From contig CABUPZ010000069.1 in the NCBI GenBank assembly GCA_902493585.1, positions 1 through 12,970 of the forward strand: a stretch of DNA of 12,970 nt, read 5' to 3'. The position numbers and the translations under genes are program-made. Positions 1 through 6,791 of the stretch are shown piece after piece (within the stretch, counting starts at the first letter, position 1; every line of letters starts with the position of its first letter). This stretch comes from an uncultured Fusicatenibacter sp. Its GTDB lineage: Bacteria; Bacillota; Clostridia; Lachnospirales; Lachnospiraceae. The notes under the pieces are model-generated. The model did no database searches. It saw only the letters and a program-made list of their open reading frames with translations, and had not been told where the DNA came from.

Positions 1-637
1 CCAGAAAGGTAGTCAGCAGGAGGATCTTCGCCTGTGGATCAAGGGTGAGAATCTCTGCCGACGCGGACAGCCCGTCCATCTCTTCCATCCGGATATCCAT
101 CAAGAGGATGTCCGGACGGAGAGAATCATAGAGAGTGACCGCCTCTTTTCCGTTCTTACCCGAACCGCAGACCTGAATCTCGCTGTCGGATTCCAGAATC
201 GTTTTCAGAGCCCTGGCTTTCTTGTAAGTCTGCGAAAGCTCCTCATAGGACGAACTGCGGAACCACAGAATTCCGCCAAAAATCATTCCCAGGAGAAGAT
301 AATAAATGGTAAAAGCAGAAGCGCCGGAAACAGAGTAGCGGAAGAGAAGACCAGTCGGCAGAAGGATCCATAAATTCCTTCGGGACAGGAGTCCCGCAGA
401 CAGGCAATCATATGCCAGTAGAGGACAGAAAAGAATTCCCTGAGGGAAAAATACGGTCGCCAAGCCATAGCCTCCTAAAACCATCAGGGAAAATCGCCTC
501 TGCCGGGAGAGTTCGAGAAGACAGGAACATGCAGACGCAAGAAAGAAAAAGCTCACAAACAACGCATCCGCCGGCATCAGCAGACAGATTCCCAGAGTAT
601 ATAAGAGCAGCAGCGCCTTGTCGATCAGTCGGTTCAC
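1..637 (-). pseudogene. Sensor kinase N-terminus fused in frame to a response-regulator receiver (partial, runs off left edge)
   Basis: A GTG codon at 637-635, preceded by AAGGAGGG nine bases upstream, opens a frame with no stop to base 1 (212 codons seen). Residues 1-125 are strongly hydrophobic with several membrane segments. The sequence after them (SSSYEELSQTYKK, about 128-140) resembles the linker that precedes the dimerisation domain in NarL/DesK-type sensor kinases. At about residue 141 it changes directly into response-regulator receiver sequence (ALKTILESDSEIQV, then LRPDILLMDIRMEEMDG and KILLLTTF). D181 is the expected phosphoacceptor and T209/T210 match the conserved Thr. The kinase DHp and ATPase domains, and the receiver's N-terminal beta strand with its Asp pair, are missing. 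I infer a deletion joining kinase and regulator near base 215-222. The start overlaps the stop of the upstream phosphatase gene (GTGA), so it should be translationally coupled. A natural membrane-anchored receiver is the less likely alternative. Confidence 0.72.
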
Positions 638-1761
638 GGTTGCTTTCCCTCCTTCTTGAGAAGCAAGTCATCGGAAGACAGAAACTCATACCTTCCGGTA
701 TAGTACCCTACCATTCCGTTTCGCTTCGCCAGCAGCCCCCTGGGCTCTACATCACAGCAAGCCAAAATTTCACCGGCCTGCACAGACAGGCAATAAGTGG
801 TCATGTTGTAACAGTAGCGTTTCCCTTTATAGTTATAAAGTTGATCATTTGCTACCGGTATCTCCAGGTCAATGGCAGGGAGATAGCAAATGCTTTCCGT
901 CTCATCCTTCCGGATGACCTCTGCCTCCGTGCGGGGAAATCCCAGCGTCAGCGGATCTTTCGATGGCTCCTGACTGTCCAGTGCGCGAAATCTTGGCAAA
1001 TCATCATAAGCCCCGAAGTCAATATGTTCCCTGTGCAGAATCAGGTAGTTGATCTGATGCCAGCGGTTGAGACCGTTGCCGCCGTCAATGCTGATGACAT
1101 TGGTGTCCCGGTTAAAATAAGGGTTTACATTGATGATTGTTTCACAGTAGTTGCTGGCCGGCCAATGTCCTACGATGAGTGGCTTTTCAAATCGGTGAAG
1201 CTGTGTGCCGAAAGCTTTCGCTGTCAGGCAAAAGTCCCTGTCCTGTTCCGTCAGCGGACCAGGTTTCAGTCCCGCATGAACAAAGATAAAGTGTTCGGTT
1301 TCCAGAATATGGGGCAACGAGTTCAAAAAGTCCAGTTCAGCAGCATAACGCTTGGGAACAGCGGCCTTCAGCGCCCGCACTTCCTCCAGTGTCTGCCAAC
1401 TCATTCCCATTTCCAGAGCCATCTCCCGCAAAATAATATTTTTGCGGTGATTCATGTAATCGTGAACTTCCTCGTCGGTCACCTCATCGTTATACCACTC
1501 GGAGAATATCGTGTCATTATTGCCGGCAACCATATACACATTGCCAGCCTGAGCACAACGCATAACCGTGTGGAGCAATTCCAGCGAATGCTCGCCCTTT
1601 TCCAAAAGATCGCCCACGATAACCAGGGCATCCTGTGGGCTGAATTCCACCTGACGCATAGTTTCGAGAAATCCCTGGTTGTCGCCATGAATATCACTGA
1701 CTACAATTGTACGTTCGTACGGATCCAAATTGGCATGAGCCACGATCGCTTTTCCGCTCAT
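634..1761 (-). CDS. Metallophosphoesterase, PPP-type serine/threonine phosphatase-like
   Basis: The 375-residue protein has the calcineurin-like phosphoesterase motif series: SDIHGD (22-27), VGDLLEKG (49-56), AGNND (79-83), then IFVHAGLKPG and IVGHWP further on. These are the metal-binding blocks of PPP family phosphatases (GDxHG, GDxxDRG, GNHE, and the late histidines). Two departures stand out: the DRG arginine is absent (LLEKG), and the GNHE histidine, the usual general acid, is Asn82. A C-terminal extension of roughly 120 residues follows the catalytic domain. It is probably cytoplasmic, as no signal peptide or membrane segment is seen. The ATG at 1761 has an AAAGGA site just upstream and a plausible promoter at 1798-1826. 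It forms a two-gene unit with the kinase/receiver chimera through a four-base overlap. The substrate, whether protein phosphate, nucleotide or small molecule, cannot be told from the sequence. Confidence 0.85.
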   Translation of the reverse strand: MSGKAIVAHANLDPYERTIVVSDIHGDNQGFLETMRQVEFSPQDALVIVGDLLEKGEHSLELLHTVMRCAQAGNVYMVAGNNDTIFSEWYNDEVTDEEVHDYMNHRKNIILREMALEMGMSWQTLEEVRALKAAVPKRYAAELDFLNSLPHILETEHFIFVHAGLKPGPLTEQDRDFCLTAKAFGTQLHRFEKPLIVGHWPASNYCETIINVNPYFNRDTNVISIDGGNGLNRWHQINYLILHREHIDFGAYDDLPRFRALDSQEPSKDPLTLGFPRTEAEVIRKDETESICYLPAIDLEIPVANDQLYNYKGKRYCYNMTTYCLSVQAGEILACCDVEPRGLLAKRNGMVGYYTGRYEFLSSDDLLLKKEGKQP

Positions 1762-1797
1762 TTCTTTTTCCTTTCTGCTGCGTTTCTCATTTTTTTC

Positions 1798-1826
1798 ATT
1801 ATATCTTGGTGTCTCATAAAAGTAAA
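1798..1826 (-). promoter_or_regulatory. Predicted sigma-A promoter of the metallophosphatase gene
   Basis: On the minus strand TATAAT (1803-1798) lies 17 bases downstream of TTTACT (1826-1821), a four-of-six match to TTGACA. The predicted start is about 30 bases before the phosphatase ATG. The inverted repeat at 1829-1857 begins two bases upstream of the -35 box. Confidence 0.55.
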
Positions 1827-1828
1827 GG

Positions 1829-1857
1829 TGTCACAGTTCACTTGCTGAACTGTGACA
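1829..1857. repeat. 12-bp perfect inverted repeat, candidate operator
   Basis: TGTCACAGTTCA (1829-1840) is repeated as its exact reverse complement at 1846-1857 around a five-base centre. TGTCA/TGACA half sites recur at 1829, 1853, 1860 and 1875, and 1853-1864 is itself a palindrome (TGACA-TT-TGTCA). The block abuts the -35 box of the leftward promoter and lies about 135 bases before the ABC ATPase start. It could bind a repressor or activator for either direction. A hairpin terminator is less likely, since no active gene points into it and the T-run after it is weak. Confidence 0.5.
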
Positions 1858-1991
1858 TTTGTCATGGAAGTTCCTGACACCAGACACTGTGAAAAGAGAA
1901 AAAGATCTGATAGGATAGAATCAGACAGGAGCCCTGCTGACGGAATTGCAGCATGGATAAGAAAAGTCAAAAAAGAAAGGACGGAACGCAA

Positions 1992-2927
1992 ATGTCTATG
2001 ATAGAGATTCGAAATCTTGTAAAAAGATACAAAGATACGATCGCACTGGACCACCTGAATCTGGATATTGAAGAAGGTGAAATTTTCGGACTTCTCGGTC
2101 CAAACGGTTCGGGAAAAACCACGGTGATCAACTGCCTGCTGGCTTTGCTGAAATTTGACAAGGGAAGCATTAAAATTTTCGGGGAAGAGATCCAGCCGGA
2201 CAGCTATGAGATCAAGCGGCAGATTGGAATCGTCATGCAGAATGTCGCTGTTTTCAACGAATTGACTGTCTATGAAAACGTGGATTATTTCTGCGGACTT
2301 TATGTGCCGGACAGAAGAAAACGGAGACAGCTGGTGGAAGAGGCGATCGCTTTTACCGGACTGGAAGGTTACGAAAAGAAACGGCCGAAAAAGCTGTCCG
2401 GAGGACTGCTTCGCCGTCTGAATATTGCCTGCGGCATCGCTCACCGGCCAAGACTGGTGATCCTGGATGAACCTACCGTAGCGGTAGACCCCCAGAGCCG
2501 CAACAAAATCCTGGAAGGGATCTGTCAGATGAACCGTCAGGGTTCCACCATTATCTACACCTCCCATTACATGGAAGAAGTGGAACAGATCTGCAGCCGG
2601 ATCGCCATACTGGATAAAGGAAGATGCCTGGCGTTGGGCACAAAGGAAGAACTGAAGCATATGATCAAGACGGGAGAGAAGGTTCATCTGGAGGGGATCT
2701 GCCTGACACCGGCCCAGCTGGAGACCATCCGCCGGATGCCGCAGGTTTATTCTGCTGTCTACGAAAATGAAACTCTGACGCTTCGTTATGAGGGAAGCGG
2801 CAGTCATCTGCTCGGACTGCTCCACTATCTGGAAGAAGAGCATCTGACCTGCGGAAACTGCTTTTCCGAGCTGCCGACACTGAACGATGTATTTCTTGAA
2901 ATCACGGGAAAAGAACTCAGAGACTGA
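1992..2927 (+). CDS. ABC transporter ATP-binding protein (ABC-2 exporter type)
   Basis: This 311-residue nucleotide-binding subunit energises the two membrane proteins encoded just downstream. It has Walker A GPNGSGKTT (36-44), a Q-loop at Gln83 (VMQN), a signature LSGGLLRRL (135-143; the usual Gln of LSGGQ is Leu), Walker B LVILDEP (155-161), D-loop AVD (164-166) and H-loop TSH (190-192). About 100 further residues with no motif I recognise follow, as in drug, sodium or lipid exporters of the NatA/CcmA kind. The start at 1992 is chosen because GAAAGGA lies 10 bases before it; an in-frame ATG at 1953 has no good ribosome binding site and adds a Lys/Gln-rich stretch unlike the family. The stop is 17 bases before the next gene. 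The transported substrate is unknown. Confidence 0.92.
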   Translation: MSMIEIRNLVKRYKDTIALDHLNLDIEEGEIFGLLGPNGSGKTTVINCLLALLKFDKGSIKIFGEEIQPDSYEIKRQIGIVMQNVAVFNELTVYENVDYFCGLYVPDRRKRRQLVEEAIAFTGLEGYEKKRPKKLSGGLLRRLNIACGIAHRPRLVILDEPTVAVDPQSRNKILEGICQMNRQGSTIIYTSHYMEEVEQICSRIAILDKGRCLALGTKEELKHMIKTGEKVHLEGICLTPAQLETIRRMPQVYSAVYENETLTLRYEGSGSHLLGLLHYLEEEHLTCGNCFSELPTLNDVFLEITGKELRD

Positions 2928-2944
2928 ATGTGGAGGAATGCTTT

Positions 2945-4096
2945 ATGCTTTTGATTATGAAACGGCAGATCCTGGTAAACATCCGGGAAAAATCCAATAT
3001 TTTCTGGACCATGATCTTTCCGCTGATCCTTGCCACTTTATTTCATTTTACACTTGGAGAGATGCTGGATCAGAATGGAATGGAAACCATTTCGGCTGCC
3101 TATGTGACCGGATCCGCCGCAGAATCCGTGGGGGATGCATCCGGCGGGGAACAGGACAAGTTTCTTGAATATCTTGAAAACTTCAGCCAGTCCTGGCTGG
3201 AAATCCGTCCCATGACAGAGAAAGAGGCAAAGGATGCACTGAAAAACGATGAAATTCTCGGTATTTTTTACGGTGGAGAAGAGAAGCGTCTGACCATCGG
3301 GGAGAACTCTACATACACCAGCATTCTCTCACAGATTCTGGAGATTTATGAAAAAAATGAAGCGTTGATCGCCCGGATTGCACAGGATCATCCGGAACAC
3401 CTTTCCGATGCTGTCGCGGCGCTGGAAGACTATAAAACCTGCACGGAGACCGTGACCTTTGACGGAACATCCATGGACAGTGTACAGAACTATTTCTTTG
3501 CCCTGATTGCGATGACCTGCCTTTACGGCAGCTTTATGGGAATGTACAACGCCGTTGGCGTTCAGGCAAACACATCCGTTCTCGGAGCACGGCTGACTGC
3601 AGGGTGTGTGAAACGGTATAAAAGTATTGCCGCCAGCCTTCTGTCTTCCTGGATGATCAGTTTTCTTGAGGTTTTGATTCTGCTGTTCTATATGGATGTG
3701 ATTCTGGGAGACATTGATCTGTCAGGGCAGATACTTCAGATTTTTGTCATCTGTGCAGCAGCGACCCTGTATTCCTGCAGTCTGGGAATGGTGATCGGAA
3801 CCGTTGGCAGCTGGAGCGCAAACCTGAAGAACGGAATAGTGGTGGCTGTAAGCATGGCATGCTCCTTTGCCGCAGACCTGATGCTCAGCGGAGTGAAAAG
3901 TGCGATTGAAACGTATGCGCCGGTGATCAACCGGATCAATCCAGGCGCACTGACCACAGATGCCTTTTACAGTGTGCTGGTCTACAATGATACAGAAAAA
4001 TATTTCAGAAGCCTGATTCTGCTGACCGTTTTTGCTTTGCTTCTTTTGACGGCCGCAGTTTTATCGATGAGGAGAATGCGATATGAAAGTATATAA
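2945..4096 (+). CDS. ABC-2 type permease, first subunit
   Basis: A 383-residue integral membrane protein. A hydrophobic segment near residues 17-36 (FWTMIFPLILATLFHFTLG) is followed by an extracytoplasmic domain of roughly 130 residues. Five to six membrane spans follow (from YFFALIAMTCLYGSFMG to LILLTVFALLLLTAAVL). This matches the ABC2_membrane layout of drug and lipid exporters. The start at 2945 is preferred because GGAGGA sits seven bases before it; the GTG at 2930 in the same frame would place that site inside the gene. The last 14 bases overlap the second permease, which suggests translational coupling and a heterodimeric channel with the ATPase upstream. Confidence 0.88.
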   Translation: MLLIMKRQILVNIREKSNIFWTMIFPLILATLFHFTLGEMLDQNGMETISAAYVTGSAAESVGDASGGEQDKFLEYLENFSQSWLEIRPMTEKEAKDALKNDEILGIFYGGEEKRLTIGENSTYTSILSQILEIYEKNEALIARIAQDHPEHLSDAVAALEDYKTCTETVTFDGTSMDSVQNYFFALIAMTCLYGSFMGMYNAVGVQANTSVLGARLTAGCVKRYKSIAASLLSSWMISFLEVLILLFYMDVILGDIDLSGQILQIFVICAAATLYSCSLGMVIGTVGSWSANLKNGIVVAVSMACSFAADLMLSGVKSAIETYAPVINRINPGALTTDAFYSVLVYNDTEKYFRSLILLTVFALLLLTAAVLSMRRMRYESI

Positions 4097-5237
4097 GGGA
4101 TATCTCATGGCACTGAGAGCGAACGTATCCACGATCATCCTGTACTGTTCCATTTTTCTGCTGGTGGCAGTTTCTATGGTACACCTTTCCTCTGGAGAAA
4201 AAAGCAGCGGAAGTTATTCTCAGCAGAGACTTTCCATCGGCGTGGTGGATCGGGACAACAGTCTCTGGTCAAAAACACTTGTGGATTATCTGGAACAGTA
4301 TCACGATGTGACAATCATGGAAGATGATATGGATGCCCTGGCGGAGTCTGTCTACCGTTCTGACATTGTCTACGCTGTGATGATTCCGGAAAATTTTCAG
4401 GAAACCTGTATCCTGGGAGAAGAAACGATCGAGACACTGACGGAATCCGGAAGTCAGTGGGAGTACTATGTGAACGGAAGGATCGACAGCTTTGTCAATA
4501 CGGCAAAAGTCCTTCTGGCAGGAGGCTATTCTTCCGAGGAAGCGGCACAGCATACGCTGGAAACCGCAGTAATCCAGGCGCAGGTGCGGCTGGAAAGTTC
4601 CCGGGAGGACGCGGCAGTTTACAATGTGTTCCGTTTTATGCCGTATCTGTATTTCAGCATTCTGTGCTTTGTCCTGGGATTGATTCAGAAGGAATATCAG
4701 AATATTGATATCCGCAGAAGACTGCTTGCCTCCAGCCTGACTTTAAAAAGCCAGAATCTCCAGAGCCTGCTTGCTTTTTTCACGATCGGAATACTCTCAT
4801 GGATTCTCTGCGAGGGAATCGGCGTCCTCACCTGTGCTTCCGAATTCTGGGACAATCCGAATCGGTGGCTGATCTTTCTCAATGGATTTACGATCATGCT
4901 GGCGGCTCTGGCTGCATCCTATTTTGTCGGAAGCATGGCAAAAACCGCTTCCGCAGTTAACGGAATGGCAAATGTTCTGAGCCTTGGTTTTTGTTTCCTG
5001 GGCGGAATCTTTGTCCCTCTGGAACTTCTGACCGGCGTGATCAAAGACATCGGTCAGTTTTTCCCCACCTACTGGTATGCGCAGAACATCTCGATTCTCA
5101 GCTTTAATGACACACTGACCGATTCTCTGAAGACAACCCTTTTTCAGGGAATGTTGATCCAGGTTCTTTTTGCCTTCGCATGCGTGGCGGTTGCTCTGGC
5201 AATCGGGAAAGCGAGGAGACAGGAAGAAGCAAATTGA
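4083..5237 (+). CDS. ABC-2 type permease, second subunit
   Basis: A 384-residue partner of the preceding permease with the same plan. There is one N-terminal span (IILYCSIFLLVAVSMVHL, about 18-35) and a long extracytoplasmic domain with YhgE/Pip-like features (RLSIGVVDRDNSLWSKTLVDYL near 49-70). A C-terminal block of about five spans contains a Gly/Pro-rich stretch (FCFLGGIFVPLELL) typical of ABC-2 exporters. It overlaps the first permease by 14 bases and has no spacer of its own, so all three genes are one operon. In related bacteria such three-gene exporters often sit beside a NarL-type two-component system. Here the only candidate is the broken sensor/receiver at the left edge, so control may have been lost. 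No terminator follows directly; the next hairpin with a T-run is at 5505-5551. Confidence 0.88.
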   Translation: MKVYKGYLMALRANVSTIILYCSIFLLVAVSMVHLSSGEKSSGSYSQQRLSIGVVDRDNSLWSKTLVDYLEQYHDVTIMEDDMDALAESVYRSDIVYAVMIPENFQETCILGEETIETLTESGSQWEYYVNGRIDSFVNTAKVLLAGGYSSEEAAQHTLETAVIQAQVRLESSREDAAVYNVFRFMPYLYFSILCFVLGLIQKEYQNIDIRRRLLASSLTLKSQNLQSLLAFFTIGILSWILCEGIGVLTCASEFWDNPNRWLIFLNGFTIMLAALAASYFVGSMAKTASAVNGMANVLSLGFCFLGGIFVPLELLTGVIKDIGQFFPTYWYAQNISILSFNDTLTDSLKTTLFQGMLIQVLFAFACVAVALAIGKARRQEEAN

Positions 5238-5252
5238 AATTCAGCAGCATAA

Positions 5253-5468
5253 AATACTCTTATTCAAAGAATCGGAAACATCGACGAGGCGGAGATGTTG
5301 TCCACGTTTAACTGCGGTGTCGGTCTGATTGTTGTGGTTTCGGAGCGTTATGCAGAACAGGCGATTCGGAACATTGCAAAATATCACGATTGTTATGAGA
5401 TTGGCAGAATCCGAAAGGGAAAAGGAAAGGTTCTTTTCAGAAACTCTGTCAACTGGGAATCTTCATAA
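5253..5468 (+). pseudogene. purM: 3' remnant of purM (phosphoribosylformylglycinamidine cyclo-ligase)
   Basis: From about 5256 the plus strand reads TLIQRIGNIDEAEMLSTFN, then CGVGLIVVV, and ends near EIGRIRKGKGKVLF before TAA at 5466-5468. The GNIDEAEM-x-TFNCGVG block is the hallmark of the PurM C-terminal domain (AIR synthetase, fifth step of purine synthesis). Only about 70 of the usual ~345 residues remain. An in-frame TAA at 5250-5252 closes the frame upstream, and no start codon with a ribosome binding site precedes it. It begins 15 bases after the second permease gene ends, so the junction of the exporter operon with the former purine locus lies between 5238 and 5256. The reading frame of the remnant is intact, which suggests recent loss or insertion. 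Confidence 0.85.
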
Positions 5469-5485
5469 GCATTGATAAAAATCTA

Positions 5486-5516
5486 TTGACCTGAAGTGAA
5501 CTCCAAGGTGTATAAT
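5486..5516 (+). promoter_or_regulatory. MerR-family-type promoter/operator of the aldo/keto reductase gene
   Basis: TTGACC (5486-5491) and a perfect TATAAT (5511-5516) are separated by 19 bases, two more than the optimum. The spacer carries an imperfect dyad: CCTGAAGT (5490-5497), a GA centre, then ACTCCAAG (5500-5507), with six of eight positions complementary. A stretched spacer with a dyad of the form CTTnGAGTnnACTCnAAG is the signature of promoters that MerR-family activators untwist. No merR gene is present in the window, so the regulator would act from elsewhere. Confidence 0.75.
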
Positions 5517-5551
5517 CTTCCAACATAAGCTGGAAGGTGATACACCTTTTT
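5505..5551 (+). terminator. Terminator-like hairpin with a nested promoter
   Basis: AAGGTGTAT (5505-5513) pairs with ATACACCTT (5540-5548), and inside it CTTCCA (5517-5522) pairs with TGGAAG (5531-5536) around an eight-base loop. An A-T and a G-U pair extend the inner stem. A run of T's closes at 5551. RNA entering from the exporter operon or purM remnant could fold it. RNA begun at the promoter above, predicted to start near 5523, would lack the left arm and escape. Confidence 0.6.
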
Positions 5552-5579
5552 GATACCTGAAAACAAGGAGGAACAGAAC

Positions 5580-6674
5580 ATGGAATATCGTAAACTGCCA
5601 AAAGGAGAGGAACGCATCAGCATTCTGGGAATGGGAACCAGTTCCATCGGAGCTTCCGGGGAAAAGGAAACGCAGGAAGTGATGGCTCTTGCGCTGGAAC
5701 AGGGGATCAATTATTTTGATCTTGCATCCGCCGATGCCGTTCCATTTCCGGCGTTTGGCAAGGAAATCGCCGGCTGCCGAAAGGATGTGCATTTCCAGAT
5801 TCATTTCGGAGCAGACTACCACACAGGAACCTATGGATGGACCACCAACCTCGATACCATCCGCAAATCCATTGACTGGCAGCTGAATGCACTGAAGACA
5901 GACTATATTGATTTTGGCTTCCTGCACTGTATCGATGAGGAGAGCGACCTGAGGAAGGTACAGGAAAACGGCGTGCTGGAATGGATCAAAGAGCTGAAAA
6001 AACAGGGAATCGTACGCCATATCGGATTTTCTTCCCATACGCCTACAGTAGCAGAAAAGATTCTGGATACTGGCTGTATCGATATGATGATGTTCAGTAT
6101 CAATCCATCCTATGACTACAGTCATGGCGATTATGGAATTGGAAAAGTAGATGAACGAATGGCGCTGTACCGCAGATGTGAAGCGGAGGGTGTGGGAATC
6201 TCTGTCATGAAAGCATTCAGCGGCGGTCAGCTGCTTCAGGCGGAGACTTCACCGTTCGGATGTCCGCTCACGGAATATCAGTGCATTCAATATGCGCTGG
6301 ATAAGCCCGGCGTTCTGACGGTACTGCCCGGAGTGAGAAACAAAGCAGATCTTCAGAGAATTCTCGGTTTCCTGAATGCATCGGATGAGGAAAAAGATTA
6401 CTCCGTGATCGGAAATTTCGCGCCAAAAGACGCGGAGGGCGTCTGCGTTTACTGCAATCACTGTCAGCCATGTCCGGCGGGGCTGAACGTGGGATTGATC
6501 AATAAATATTATGATCTGGCGAAAGCGGGAGACGAACTGGCGAAAGACCATTACAGAAAGCTGGAGAAAAAAGCAGATGACTGTATCCGTTGCGGACATT
6601 GTGAAAAACGGTGCCCGTTTCATGTTAGTCAAATCAGCCGCATGGATGGGATCGCAGAGTATTTCAACAAATAG
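5580..6674 (+). CDS. Aldo/keto reductase with C-terminal 2x[4Fe-4S] ferredoxin domain
   Basis: The 364-residue protein has an aldo/keto reductase TIM barrel (about 1-275) and a ferredoxin-like tail. Barrel landmarks are ILGMGTSSIG (15-24), FDLASAD (46-52), DYIDFGFLHCID (108-119) and HIGFSSHTP. The tail holds two cysteine sets, C289-C292-C295-C298-Pro and C335-C338-C341-C345-Pro, matching two [4Fe-4S] clusters. Of the classical tetrad, Asp47 and His116 are present, but the Tyr position reads VPF (54-56) and the Lys position appears to be His75. Cofactor and reaction may therefore differ from ordinary NADPH-dependent reductases. The start at 5580 has AAGGAGGA seven bases upstream; an in-frame TTG at 5550 would precede that site. 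It is a single-gene unit between the MerR-type promoter and the terminator at 6715. It is probably cytoplasmic; the substrate is unknown. Confidence 0.9.
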   Translation: MEYRKLPKGEERISILGMGTSSIGASGEKETQEVMALALEQGINYFDLASADAVPFPAFGKEIAGCRKDVHFQIHFGADYHTGTYGWTTNLDTIRKSIDWQLNALKTDYIDFGFLHCIDEESDLRKVQENGVLEWIKELKKQGIVRHIGFSSHTPTVAEKILDTGCIDMMMFSINPSYDYSHGDYGIGKVDERMALYRRCEAEGVGISVMKAFSGGQLLQAETSPFGCPLTEYQCIQYALDKPGVLTVLPGVRNKADLQRILGFLNASDEEKDYSVIGNFAPKDAEGVCVYCNHCQPCPAGLNVGLINKYYDLAKAGDELAKDHYRKLEKKADDCIRCGHCEKRCPFHVSQISRMDGIAEYFNK

Positions 6675-6714
6675 TTACAGCCGCAAGAACAAAATATTGC
6701 AGCCCAAATAAAAG

Positions 6715-6772
6715 AAAAAGGATGCCAGAAATGTCTGTAGTTTTTGAGCACAGACATTCCGGCATCCTTTTT
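6715..6772. terminator. Bidirectional terminator between the aldo/keto reductase gene and tyrA
   Basis: AAAAAGGATGCC (6715-6726) pairs exactly with GGCATCCTTTTT (6761-6772), and the inner AATGTCTG (6730-6737) pairs with CAGACATT (6751-6758). The A-run on one side and T-run on the other give a U-tract in both directions. It serves the rightward reductase gene and the leftward tyrA gene, which converge here. Confidence 0.88.
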
Positions 6773-6791
6773 ATTCTGCCATCGGAAGTAT

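Noticed and set aside
412..1848. A 478-codon open frame on the plus strand
   Set aside because: It is antisense to the phosphatase and sensor genes, has no ribosome binding site, and its product shows no domain; the minus-strand frames carry recognisable motifs.
1829..1857. Inverted repeat as a rho-independent terminator
   Set aside because: No functional gene reads into it from either side and the T-run is short and interrupted; an operator is more consistent with its position at the -35 box.
1953..1991. Earlier in-frame ATG for the ABC ATPase
   Set aside because: The 13 extra residues are unlike the family and there is no good ribosome binding site before 1953, whereas GAAAGGA fits the ATG at 1992.
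1758..2843. A 361-codon minus-strand frame across the ABC ATPase
   Set aside because: It is the shadow of a gene with Walker A, signature and Walker B motifs on the other strand.
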